From contig JAKLHK010000021.1 of NCBI GenBank assembly GCA_022710185.1, forward strand, positions 1 through 56,828: a DNA stretch of 56,828 bases. The letters run 5' to 3'. Source of the stretch: Bacteroidota bacterium. GTDB lineage: Bacteria > Bacteroidota > Bacteroidia > Bacteroidales > JAGNHN01. Made by a program: the position numbers and the translations under genes. The notes below the pieces were generated by a model. That model worked only from the letters and a program-made list of their open reading frames with translations. It was not told where the DNA came from and did not search any database. Every line of letters begins with the position of its first letter. Position 1 is the first letter of the stretch. This document shows, piece by piece, positions 16,670-25,116 of this stretch.

Positions 16670-18193
16670 ATGGCCATCACCGTTTCCGGTCAGGGACTGA
16701 CCATCGCCGATGTGGTGCGCGTTGCCCGCCATCATGAAAAAGTAGAACTGCACCCTGAAGCCCTGGAGCGTATCCGCCGTTGCCGGGCCATGCTGGAGCA
16801 GAAAATCGAGGCCCGGGAGATCATGTACGGGGTAAACACCGGCATAGGGGAGTTCTCGGAGGTGGTCCTGACGGATGATCAGGTGCAGGATTTTCAGAAG
16901 TACCTTATATATAATCATGCGGCGGGCATTGGTGATCCCATGCCGGAGGAATGGGTTCGCGGGGCTATGCTGGGGCGTGTGAATGTGCATGCGCACGGGA
17001 ATTCGGGATGCCGTCCGGAGATCACCCTGACCCTGGTGGCCATGCTGAACGCGGGGGTCACTCCCTGGGTGTGCACCAAGGGGTCGGTGGGGGCCTGCGG
17101 CGACCTGGCGCCCATGTCGCAGATCGCCCTGCTGATGATGGGTGAAGGGAAGGCGTATTATAAAGGTGAGCTCATGACCGGTCGTCAAGCCCTGGACCGG
17201 GCCGGCATAGCTGTTCCTGGCCTCAAGGCGCGCGACGGACTGGCTACCATCAACGGGTCCAATGTGCTCACGGCCATGAGCGCCATTTTCCTTTATGATG
17301 CTGACCGATGGCTGCGTCAGGCCGAGATTGCCGCGGCCATGTCGCTGGAGGCCCTGAAGGCCAATATGAAGCCATACAATTCAAAAATCCATGAGGTCAG
17401 GGGCTTTCCCGGGGCTGTGCGTTCGGCGGCAGCAATCCGCAGGATGGTGGCCGGGGGCGACCTGGCTGAGCTGCGGGTGAAGTGCAAGGTACAGGATGCC
17501 TATTCGATGCGCAGCACCCCCCAGGTGATCGGCGCGGCCCACGACGCCATGGCCTGGGCCCGTTCGCAGGTAGAAATAGAACTCAACGGGGTGGGTGACA
17601 ACCCCATTTTCTTCCCTGAAGAGAACCTGCAGCTCAGTGGGGCCAATTTCCAGGGGAGCCCGGTGTCGTTGCCTATGGACATGGCCGGGGCCGCCATCAC
17701 CATGGTGAGCGTGCTCAGCGAGCGCCGCATGAACCGGCTCAACAACCCGGCACTCAGTGTGGGCTTACCCGCCTTTCTGACCAAGGGCGCCGGCATGTTC
17801 TCCGGCCTCATGCTCAGCCAGTATACGGCCGACATGCAAATCGTGGAGCAGCGTATCCTTTCGATGCCAGCTTCAATACAGTCCATCCCTGCCGCCGCCG
17901 ACCAGGAGGACTTCGTTTCCATGGGCATGAATACGGCCCTGAAGAACTTCCAGATCCTGGACAACGCCTATGGCATCCTGGGTATCGAATTAATGGCAGC
18001 GGCCCAGGCCCTGGACTTCAGGGAGTATTCCTTCGGGGAAGGCACCCGGGAGGCGCATCGCGTCATCCGCAAGTATGTGGACTTTCTCGAGGTCGACCGT
18101 CCCTTGTTCGACGACCACAATGCCATGAAGGCCCTGGTGAAGTCAGGGGAGGTCCTGGAGGCTGTGGAGGCCCGGGTGGGACCTCTTGCTTAA
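16670..18193 (+). CDS. MIO-type aromatic amino acid ammonia-lyase or aminomutase with Ala-Cys-Gly
   Basis: A 507-residue member of the HAL/PAL/TAL family that aligns almost without gaps to histidine ammonia-lyase numbering: Tyr53 in YGVNTG, His83, Asn195, Phe327, Glu413. The cofactor tripeptide is Ala142-Cys143-Gly144 (GSVGACGDLAPM) instead of Ala-Ser-Gly. The selectivity pair is Asn82-His83 (LIYNHAAG) where the neighbouring HutH has Ser-His, and QEDF replaces QEDH. A different substrate, such as tyrosine or phenylalanine, or an aminomutase reaction is possible; I cannot decide. The start at 16670 gives the family N-terminus. It has no partner genes of a known pathway nearby. Confidence 0.85.
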   Translation: MAITVSGQGLTIADVVRVARHHEKVELHPEALERIRRCRAMLEQKIEAREIMYGVNTGIGEFSEVVLTDDQVQDFQKYLIYNHAAGIGDPMPEEWVRGAMLGRVNVHAHGNSGCRPEITLTLVAMLNAGVTPWVCTKGSVGACGDLAPMSQIALLMMGEGKAYYKGELMTGRQALDRAGIAVPGLKARDGLATINGSNVLTAMSAIFLYDADRWLRQAEIAAAMSLEALKANMKPYNSKIHEVRGFPGAVRSAAAIRRMVAGGDLAELRVKCKVQDAYSMRSTPQVIGAAHDAMAWARSQVEIELNGVGDNPIFFPEENLQLSGANFQGSPVSLPMDMAGAAITMVSVLSERRMNRLNNPALSVGLPAFLTKGAGMFSGLMLSQYTADMQIVEQRILSMPASIQSIPAAADQEDFVSMGMNTALKNFQILDNAYGILGIELMAAAQALDFREYSFGEGTREAHRVIRKYVDFLEVDRPLFDDHNAMKALVKSGEVLEAVEARVGPLA

Positions 18194-18439
18194 CCTATTA
18201 TTCCACATGGGCAAGAACTGCCCTGGCTTCCCCTATTAAGTAATCGTTAAAAAAACCTTGCTTGGGTATGCAATTTTCCATAAATTGCACCCTTGAATGA
18301 GCGTATTTGGGGGAAAAGACGCCATTCGAACGGTATACATTTTATTATGGAAACAATGCTAATCGGTCCGCTAACCCGGCGGTGGCGTTTATTTTCATTC
18401 AGCTGATGTTAAACCATTTCTAACCAAAACTTATCAGTT

Positions 18440-21400
18440 ATGAGAAAGTTTACAGTTCTGCTTGCGCTCCTGTTTCTCGGGTTGCAAGTTTCGCTCGCCC
18501 AGAATCGCATGATTTCGGGTAAAGTGACCTCATCTGAGGATGGCAGCGCGATCCCCGGAGCCACGGTCCTGGTGAAAGGGACGACCGTGGGTATGACGAC
18601 TGACCTGGATGGTACCTACAAGCTGTTGGTGCCAGAGAACGCGAACACCATGGTGTTCTCCTTCGTTGGGATGAAGTCGAAGTCGGTTCCCATCGGGACC
18701 TCGAACACCATCAATGTGGTCCTGGAGCCTGACGTACTGAGCATTGAAGGGGTGGTGGTCACGGCCCTGGGTATCGCCAGGGAGACCAAGGCCCTGGGTT
18801 ATGCCGTGGAAGCCGTTGGCGGCGAGGAACTCGCCAAATCCGGCGAAGTGAACGCCATCCAGTCCCTGGCCAGCAAAGCCTCCGGAGTGCAGGTCATCGG
18901 CTCGGGTGGTACGCCGGGAGCCTCCAGCAAGATCCTGGTGCGCGGGAACTCCTCCTTCACCGGGGAAAACCAGCCGCTCATCGTGGTCGACGGGGTGCCC
19001 ATCGACAATGCCACCGCAGGATCGGTAGCCGGCGACTATCCCTACAACTCAGGCCTGAGCGGGGTGAACAACTCCAACCGTGCCATCGACCTCAACCCCG
19101 AGGACATCGAGTCGGTGACGGTGCTGAAAGGCCCGGCCGCAGCCGCACTCTATGGCGTACGTGCCGGTAACGGCGCCATCGTTTACACCACCAAGCGCGG
19201 CAAAGCCAGCAAGGGCATCCGCGTAACCTATGGGGTGAACCTCGACCTGAGCTCGGTGAACAAGCTCCCTGAACTGCAGACAACTTACGCCCAGGGAGTA
19301 GGTGGCGGACAGATCGATCCCGATGGTAACCCCACCGTTGGGACTTATGTCACTGCCGATCCCGGTCCCGACATGACCTTCTTCACCGCGGACGATATCT
19401 CCTATGGTACCGCCAACTCCTGGGGCCCCAAGATCGAGGATCTCGATGGGGTTGAGGCCGTGGATAACATGGACAAGTTCTTCGAAACAGCCACCTCCTG
19501 GACGCATAACCTCACCTTCACGGGTGGCAGCGACGAGCATAACTTCCGCCTGGCCCTCAGCCAGCTGGACCAGACCGGTATCGTCCCCAATACCGACTTC
19601 AGCCGTACCAGCATCCGTCTCACCGCAGATTCCCGCCTGAGCGACAAGTTCAAAGTGGGCGGTACGGTTAACTATATCAAGTCGGGCGGCACCAAGGCCC
19701 AGAACGGCTCCAACCTCTCGGGGACCATGCTGAGCCTCACCCGTGCCCCGGCCAGCTTCGACCTGAAGGGCGAAGGGGAGGAAGGTTACCTTTATCCTAA
19801 CGGTAACCAGCGCCAGTACTTCTATGCCTATGACAACCCCTACTGGTCGGTGTACAAAAACCCCTTCAACGATGACATCCATCGTGTGATGGGCAACTTC
19901 AGCATCGATTATACCCCCTTCACCTGGCTGATCGCTACCTACCGCCTTGGTACCGATAACTATACCGACCAGCGGAAGCAGATCTTCGCCATCGGGTCCC
20001 TGGATCCTCCGGAACCCACCGGGGAGGTTTGGGAGAACATACAACGTTACCGCGAGGTATACAGCGACGTGCTGCTCACTGCTTCCAAGGATTTCACCGA
20101 CAAGGTGTTCGGCTCCCTTACCGTGGGGAACAACCTGAACCACCGTCACCGTCAGGATCTCTTTGCCCGTGGCCGTACGCTCAATGTTCCCAATTTCTAC
20201 AACCTGAGCAACGCCTCCAGCCTGTACGCCAGCGAGAATACGGTGAAGCTCCGCAGCGCCGCCCTCTTCTTTGATGCCAACCTGGAGTACAACAGCATGG
20301 TCTACCTGAACGTCACCGGTCGTAACGAGTGGTCGTCGACCTTTGGCCAGGGCCAGAACAACTTCTTCTATCCCTCGGTCAGCGCCAGCTTCGTGTTCAG
20401 CGAGCTGATCCCCGAGAACAGCATCCTGAGCTTCGGCAAACTGCGTCTGGCTTATGCCCAGGCAGGTAATGCCCCCCCGGTATATTCCTCGACCACCTAT
20501 TTCACCCAGCCCTTCCTCACCGATGGCTTCACCGATGGTCTGAGTTTCCCCTTCCTGGGATACCAGGGCTTCGGATACAGCAGCGTGCTGGGCAACCCCG
20601 ACCTCAAGCCGGAGCGTAACACCTCCACCGAGATCGGGTTCGACCTGCGCTTCCTCACCGGCCGCCTGAACCTCGACCTCACCTTCTACAACCAGAAGGC
20701 CGACAACATCCTGGTGCAGCGCCCCATCGCCCCCACCACCGGTTTCTCAGTATTCCTCTCCAACTCGGGTAAGATGGAGAACAAGGGTATTGAGCTCGTC
20801 CTGAGTGGGATGCCTGTGAAGACCAAGGACTTCAACTGGGATATCCGGGTGAACTTCACCAAGAACACCAACGAGGTACTCGAGCTGGCCGAAGGCGTGG
20901 ATGAGATCAACATCGAATCCGCATTTACTTCCATCGGTTCCTATGCCATCGTAGGTGATGCCTACGGGGCACTTTATGGCACCCGCTGGCTGAGGGACGA
21001 TGCAGGCAACCTGCTCATCAACCCCGCCAATGGTCTGCCCATGCTCGACCCGGAGCGCGGCAACATCGGCAATCCGTTCCCCGACTGGACCGCCGGTATC
21101 CGCAACACCTTCAGCTGGAAGGGCCTCTCGCTGAGCGCACTGCTCGACATCCGCGAAGGTGGTGATATCTGGTGCGGAACCATTGCCCGTTTGCATCAGA
21201 TCGGCCGGACCGAGGAGTCTGCTGACCGTGAGCACACCTATATCATCCCGGGCAAGATTGACGGAACGGGTGAAGACAACAACATTGAGATCAGCGCCTA
21301 CAGCTATTACAGGGGTTATGTCGGCGACCTGGGTTCCGCTGCCGTGGAACAGGCCGTATTCGATGGCTCCTGGGTGCGTCTGCGTGAGATCACCCTTACC

Positions 21401-21607
21401 TACAGGCTCGATCTGAAGGAAAAGCTGCCGGTAGTACAGTACGCCGAGTTCTCCTTCACCGGACGCAACCTCTGGCTGAGCACCGACTATCCTGGTGTTG
21501 ACCCCGAGACCAGCCTCACCGGTGCAGGATCCAACCTGACGGGCTTTGACTACTTCAACATGCCCAGCACCAAGTCCTTCGCCTTCGGCCTGAGGGTTGG
21601 CTTCTAA
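18440..21607 (+). CDS. SusC/RagA-family TonB-linked outer-membrane transporter
   Basis: A 1055-residue outer-membrane barrel protein. A signal peptide ends near residue 20 (VSLAQ). A carboxypeptidase-like regulatory domain follows (SGKVTSSEDGSAIPGATVLVKG), then a plug domain with GGTPGASSKILVRGNSSFTG, PLIVVDGVPIDN and SVTVLKGPAAAALYGVRAGNG, then a long barrel ending in an aromatic residue (LRVGF). It imports an oligomer with the SusD partner encoded 40 bases downstream. No glycoside hydrolase, protease or sulfatase is adjacent, so the substrate is unknown. Upstream lies a 246-base gap with a possible weak -7 (GTATTTG near 18304). Confidence 0.95.
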   Translation: MRKFTVLLALLFLGLQVSLAQNRMISGKVTSSEDGSAIPGATVLVKGTTVGMTTDLDGTYKLLVPENANTMVFSFVGMKSKSVPIGTSNTINVVLEPDVLSIEGVVVTALGIARETKALGYAVEAVGGEELAKSGEVNAIQSLASKASGVQVIGSGGTPGASSKILVRGNSSFTGENQPLIVVDGVPIDNATAGSVAGDYPYNSGLSGVNNSNRAIDLNPEDIESVTVLKGPAAAALYGVRAGNGAIVYTTKRGKASKGIRVTYGVNLDLSSVNKLPELQTTYAQGVGGGQIDPDGNPTVGTYVTADPGPDMTFFTADDISYGTANSWGPKIEDLDGVEAVDNMDKFFETATSWTHNLTFTGGSDEHNFRLALSQLDQTGIVPNTDFSRTSIRLTADSRLSDKFKVGGTVNYIKSGGTKAQNGSNLSGTMLSLTRAPASFDLKGEGEEGYLYPNGNQRQYFYAYDNPYWSVYKNPFNDDIHRVMGNFSIDYTPFTWLIATYRLGTDNYTDQRKQIFAIGSLDPPEPTGEVWENIQRYREVYSDVLLTASKDFTDKVFGSLTVGNNLNHRHRQDLFARGRTLNVPNFYNLSNASSLYASENTVKLRSAALFFDANLEYNSMVYLNVTGRNEWSSTFGQGQNNFFYPSVSASFVFSELIPENSILSFGKLRLAYAQAGNAPPVYSSTTYFTQPFLTDGFTDGLSFPFLGYQGFGYSSVLGNPDLKPERNTSTEIGFDLRFLTGRLNLDLTFYNQKADNILVQRPIAPTTGFSVFLSNSGKMENKGIELVLSGMPVKTKDFNWDIRVNFTKNTNEVLELAEGVDEINIESAFTSIGSYAIVGDAYGALYGTRWLRDDAGNLLINPANGLPMLDPERGNIGNPFPDWTAGIRNTFSWKGLSLSALLDIREGGDIWCGTIARLHQIGRTEESADREHTYIIPGKIDGTGEDNNIEISAYSYYRGYVGDLGSAAVEQAVFDGSWVRLREITLTYRLDLKEKLPVVQYAEFSFTGRNLWLSTDYPGVDPETSLTGAGSNLTGFDYFNMPSTKSFAFGLRVGF

Positions 21608-21647
21608 TGCACGTCAATCAAGTGGAAAATTAAAACCAGACATAATC

Positions 21648-23024
21648 ATGAAAAAGCTCTCATTATTGCTAATTCTGCCTATGCTGCTTTTCACAACGAG
21701 CTGTGAAAAGTTCATAGAGGATTACGATGTGTCGCCGAACTCGCCGAGCGAGGTGACCCCCGGACTGCTGCTGACCATGACCCAGGTGGCCGTGTTCGCT
21801 CAGTACACCGGTCAGCTCTCCAGGAATGCCGCCGTGTATGCCCAGCAGATCAACGGCACCGATTTCCAGATGCTTGACGTGGCCAACTATGTGCTTTTCG
21901 AAGGAGATAACGTGAACGAATGGACCTCCATTTACACGGACATCCTTATGGAGTCGCAGGCCCTGATCGACATGTCCGGAGAAAACCCCTGGTACCGTGG
22001 GATGGGCCGCGTGATCAAGGCCATGGGCCTTGGACTGGCCACCGACTGCTGGGGCGACATTCCCAACAGGGAAGCCCTGGGTGGACTGGGTGGCGCAGCC
22101 AACTTCAACCCCAATTACGATGCCCAGGAAGTGGTGTATGAGGACATCATCGCCCTGCTGGATGCCGCCATCGTGGATTTCGGCAAGGATATCTCCGACA
22201 ACAAGATCCTGCCCGGTGGGGAAGACCTGATCTATGGAGGGGATGTGACCCTCTGGATGAAGGCTGCCTACACCCTGAAGGCACGCTACACCATGCACCT
22301 CAGCGCCCGTGGCGCCAGCATGCAGGATGTTATCGACGCCCTGGCCAACGGGATCAGCGACAACAGTGAGGACATGATGGCCGTGTTCGGCACCAGCGGC
22401 AATGAGCTGAATACCTGGTATGCGTTTGAAAACGCCCGTCCGGGTTACATGCACATGCACGCTACCTTCATTGATTTCCTTGTCTCCATCAGCGACCCCC
22501 GTCTGCCTTTCTTCGCCAGTACCGACGACAATGGCGGTTACAGTGGCACCCCGCTCGGCAGCGCCGACCAGACCACCAGCCCCGTAGGTTCCTACCTGGC
22601 TACTACCGGTCAGCCCGTGCCCCTGGCTACCTATGAGGAGGCCCTCTTCCTGAAGGCCGAAGCCTATATGCGCCTGAACAATGCAGGTTCTGCCGCGACT
22701 GCCCATAACGATGCCATCAAGGCTTCCGTTCTGAAGGTGACCGGTGCCTCCGATCCTGCCTTCGAAGCCGCCCAGGCCAGCGAGACCGCTGCTTCCATCT
22801 CCCTGAACAAGATCATGACCCATAAGTGGGTGGCTTGCTTTGGCATGTTCGAGGTATGGAACGACTGGCGCCGGACCGGGATTCCCACCCTTGTCCCCAA
22901 TCCGAACGGTGAGGTTGCCGGCATTCCGCTGCGTTTCCCCACTCCGCTGGATGAGCGCGTTTCCAACAGCAATGCCCTTGTTATCAGCGATATTCTCCTG
23001 CCCGTATGGTGGGACAATAACTGA
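21648..23024 (+). CDS. SusD/RagB-family nutrient-binding lipoprotein
   Basis: A 458-residue surface lipoprotein. The signal peptide ends in a lipobox, LLFTTSC, with the lipidated Cys about residue 19. TPR-like helical blocks follow, with typical SusD text such as YRGMGRVIKAMGLGLATDCWGDIP and a C-terminal EEALFLKAEAYMRLNNAGSA. It forms the lid on the SusC barrel. The start is set by the MKKL signal peptide; the longer frame has no signal character. A strong terminator closes the two-gene unit. Confidence 0.92.
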   Translation: MKKLSLLLILPMLLFTTSCEKFIEDYDVSPNSPSEVTPGLLLTMTQVAVFAQYTGQLSRNAAVYAQQINGTDFQMLDVANYVLFEGDNVNEWTSIYTDILMESQALIDMSGENPWYRGMGRVIKAMGLGLATDCWGDIPNREALGGLGGAANFNPNYDAQEVVYEDIIALLDAAIVDFGKDISDNKILPGGEDLIYGGDVTLWMKAAYTLKARYTMHLSARGASMQDVIDALANGISDNSEDMMAVFGTSGNELNTWYAFENARPGYMHMHATFIDFLVSISDPRLPFFASTDDNGGYSGTPLGSADQTTSPVGSYLATTGQPVPLATYEEALFLKAEAYMRLNNAGSAATAHNDAIKASVLKVTGASDPAFEAAQASETAASISLNKIMTHKWVACFGMFEVWNDWRRTGIPTLVPNPNGEVAGIPLRFPTPLDERVSNSNALVISDILLPVWWDNN

Positions 23025-23045
23025 TAGCCCATCATCTGAATGAGA

Positions 23046-23082
23046 ACGGACGGCCGCCCCTGGGGCGGCCGTCCGTTTTTTT
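23046..23082 (+). terminator. Strong rho-independent terminator after susD
   Basis: A perfect 15-bp inverted repeat (ACGGACGGCCGCCCC and its complement) with a minimal loop, followed by seven T residues. It ends the SusCD unit, 22 bases after the susD stop. Confidence 0.92.
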
Positions 23083-23127
23083 ATCCGTAGAAAGCTCCCG
23101 TCCAACGCCAGGATCTCTGCGGGCATG

Positions 23128-24345
23128 TTATAAGGTGATCCCTTCCATCACCGGCCGCAGGGAATCTACAACCTGGCGGAAGCGTTCCATATCGGCGGGC
23201 CTCACCGGGTCGGCCGGTGGGCTCTCTACCTGGAGGGGGTCGATGGGATGACCGTTCTTATAGAACCTGAAATCGAGATGGGGGCCGGTGGACAGCCCGG
23301 AACTGCCGACATAGCCAATGATCTGGCCCTGCCTTACCCTGGCCCCGTCATGTATGCCCTCGGCAAAGCGGGCGAGGTGCAGGTAAGCGGTAGTATAGGT
23401 CGAATTATGCCTGATCTTGACCATGCGTCCTGCTCCGCCCGACCAACCGGCCCTGACCACCTTGCCATCGCCGATAGAGCGCACCGGCGTACCGATGGGT
23501 GCGGCGTAATCGACGCCATGGTGGGGCCTCCGGATCTTGAGTACCGGATGGAGGCGGCTATGGGAGAAGCGTGAACTGATACGGCTGAATTTGAGCGGGG
23601 CTTTAAGGAAACTACGGCGCAGCGATTGCCCTGTCTCATCGAAATACCCCACCGCGCTGTCCTGAAGGAAGCGGAAAGCAAAAATCTCCTTGCCGGCATG
23701 ACTGAACCAGGCTACCGGTACCTCCCCTATACCGATATCGGTTGAATCCACCATGAAGCGCTGATAGAATACTTTATAGGCATCCCCCTTCTGTATGCCA
23801 TAGAAATCGACGGTCCAGGCATAGATCTCCGAAAGGGTAAGGGCCAGCTCGGGGTTGTTCCCTGAGGCAATCAGGCTGTTCCAGAGGGAACCTTCGATAG
23901 AACCCCCGGCCCGGGTCCATAGGGTATCCACCGGCTTCCGCCCGGCCCAGGCATACAGACTGTCGGTGAGGGAATACACTATGTAGTTGACCCGGTCCTT
24001 CTCATATACCCAATACACCGGAATGGAATCGCGGCTGAACAGGCACCAGGGGTTTCCTGCCCTTATGGCACGCGGACTGAACACGGTGGCTGAACGGCTG
24101 ACCAGCTGCTCCACTGCGTCCGGCGCAAGGCCCATACGTCCCAGCAGAACGCTGAGGTTATCCCCATCGAGGACTTCCCCCGTGCTGACCTCGAAGCTGT
24201 CGGAAACAAGGCCGTATAGGATCACAGGATCCGGTGCGGGGGGTTCAGGTTCGGTTTCAGGGACAGGATGGAACAGTATGGCCAGGAGTATGACTGCTAT
24301 GCCGGCAACGGCCAGCAGGGCCAGGTGGGGTAGGTACCTCTTCAT
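23128..24345 (-). CDS. M23-family peptidase with OapA/LysM-like N-terminal region
   Basis: A 405-residue envelope protein. Residues 5-25 form a membrane anchor or signal sequence, followed by a Pro/Glu linker and an OapA-like segment (DGDNLSVLLGRMGLA). The C-terminal M23 domain has HHGVDYAAPIGTPV (HxxxD zinc motif) and AYLHLARF. The last metal motif reads GPHLDFR where the canonical HxH has two His, so the second His is replaced by Asp. This may be an alternative ligand or reduce activity. The likely role is peptidoglycan cross-bridge hydrolysis in the periplasm. The start codon lies 6 bases after a -7 element, predicting a nearly leaderless mRNA. Confidence 0.85.
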   Translation of the reverse strand: MKRYLPHLALLAVAGIAVILLAILFHPVPETEPEPPAPDPVILYGLVSDSFEVSTGEVLDGDNLSVLLGRMGLAPDAVEQLVSRSATVFSPRAIRAGNPWCLFSRDSIPVYWVYEKDRVNYIVYSLTDSLYAWAGRKPVDTLWTRAGGSIEGSLWNSLIASGNNPELALTLSEIYAWTVDFYGIQKGDAYKVFYQRFMVDSTDIGIGEVPVAWFSHAGKEIFAFRFLQDSAVGYFDETGQSLRRSFLKAPLKFSRISSRFSHSRLHPVLKIRRPHHGVDYAAPIGTPVRSIGDGKVVRAGWSGGAGRMVKIRHNSTYTTAYLHLARFAEGIHDGARVRQGQIIGYVGSSGLSTGPHLDFRFYKNGHPIDPLQVESPPADPVRPADMERFRQVVDSLRPVMEGITL

Positions 24346-24351
24346 GCCCCG

Positions 24352-24384
24352 CAAAAATAGGGAATTCCGCACAGGCCCATCCAA
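24352..24384 (-). promoter_or_regulatory. Promoter of the M23 peptidase gene
   Basis: On the minus strand TTG at 24384-24382, 22 bases, then TATTTTTG at 24359-24352 fit TTG-N17-23-TAnnTTTG. Only 6 bases separate the -7 element from the ATG. Confidence 0.5.
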
Positions 24385-24411
24385 AACCGCGGACCCTCAC
24401 GATAACCAACC

Positions 24412-24510
24412 CCAAAATCAGGAATCAGCCATCAAACATCGAACATCAAACATCAAACATCGAACATCAGATATCAGATATCAGATATCAGATATCAGAT
24501 TTCAGATATC
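24412..24510. repeat. Heptanucleotide array, units AACATCA then CAGATAT
   Basis: Two blended 7-base repeats: AACATCA/AACATCG, four to five units, running into CAGATAT, five to six units. The end of the array overlaps the 3' end of iorB: the last codons and the stop of iorB (24502-24510) are made of repeat sequence. Confidence 0.9.
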
Positions 24511-25098
24511 CTGCATCCCCTCCTGTTCCAGCGCAATCTCCCGCCCTTTGCGGAAAGCGGCGATGTTCTGATCCACGACCTCCTGTCCCTTACGTTGGAA
24601 GATCTGGGCGATGGAGGCTTCGAGCTCTTGCGGTTCGAGGCAGAGGAAAGGGGAGGCGGCCCCCAGCATGATGATGTTGGCGGAGCGCCGGGCTTCCATA
24701 TCGCGGGCAATCTGGTCGGCATCCAGCATCACATGACGGGGCTGATGGGCGATCTCTTCCTTCAGGGCCTCCAGATCGGGATAGTTGGGGATATTGATAT
24801 GGGGGGCAGTGTTGGTGATGAGCCAACCGTTGGGCGAAAGCATGGGGAGGTAGCGCAGGGCCTCCATGGGTTCCACGGATAGGATGAGGTCCACGCCCCC
24901 GCGGGGGATCAGGTCTGATGCGATAGGCTCGTCGCTGAGCCTCAGGTTGGACTGCACATCCCCACCGCGCTGGCTCATGCCGTGCACTTCGGCCTGTTTC
25001 ATGTATAGTCCTTTCCTGACGGCGGCCATGCCAATGGTTGCGGCGATGGAAAGGATGCCTTGTCCGCCTACACCGGCCAGTATGATGTCTTTCTTCAT
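24502..25098 (-). CDS. iorB: Indolepyruvate oxidoreductase, beta subunit
   Basis: A 198-residue gamma-domain subunit of the 2-oxoacid:acceptor oxidoreductase family. It begins KKDIILAGVGGQGILSIAAT and has KQAEVHGMSQRGGDVQSNLR, the hallmark of IorB. With IorA it oxidatively decarboxylates aryl pyruvates (from Trp, Phe, Tyr transamination) to aryl-acetyl-CoA, with ferredoxin as electron acceptor. It is 18 bases downstream of iorA in the same operon. The C-terminal codons and stop lie in a heptanucleotide array, so the last residues (QDI) may vary between strains. Confidence 0.92.
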   Translation of the reverse strand: MKKDIILAGVGGQGILSIAATIGMAAVRKGLYMKQAEVHGMSQRGGDVQSNLRLSDEPIASDLIPRGGVDLILSVEPMEALRYLPMLSPNGWLITNTAPHINIPNYPDLEALKEEIAHQPRHVMLDADQIARDMEARRSANIIMLGAASPFLCLEPQELEASIAQIFQRKGQEVVDQNIAAFRKGREIALEQEGMQDI

Positions 25099-25116
25099 GG
25101 TCGTATGCTGATGGGG

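Noticed and set aside
14614..18193. A hut operon for histidine utilisation
   Set aside because: Only hutH is present; hutU, hutI and hutG are absent and the second lyase differs at active-site positions.
18440..23024. A full polysaccharide utilisation locus
   Set aside because: No CAZyme, sulfatase or hybrid regulator lies beside the SusC/SusD pair.
21669..23126. 485-residue open frame on the minus strand opposite susD
   Set aside because: Antisense shadow of a lipoprotein gene with a lipobox and terminator on the other strand.
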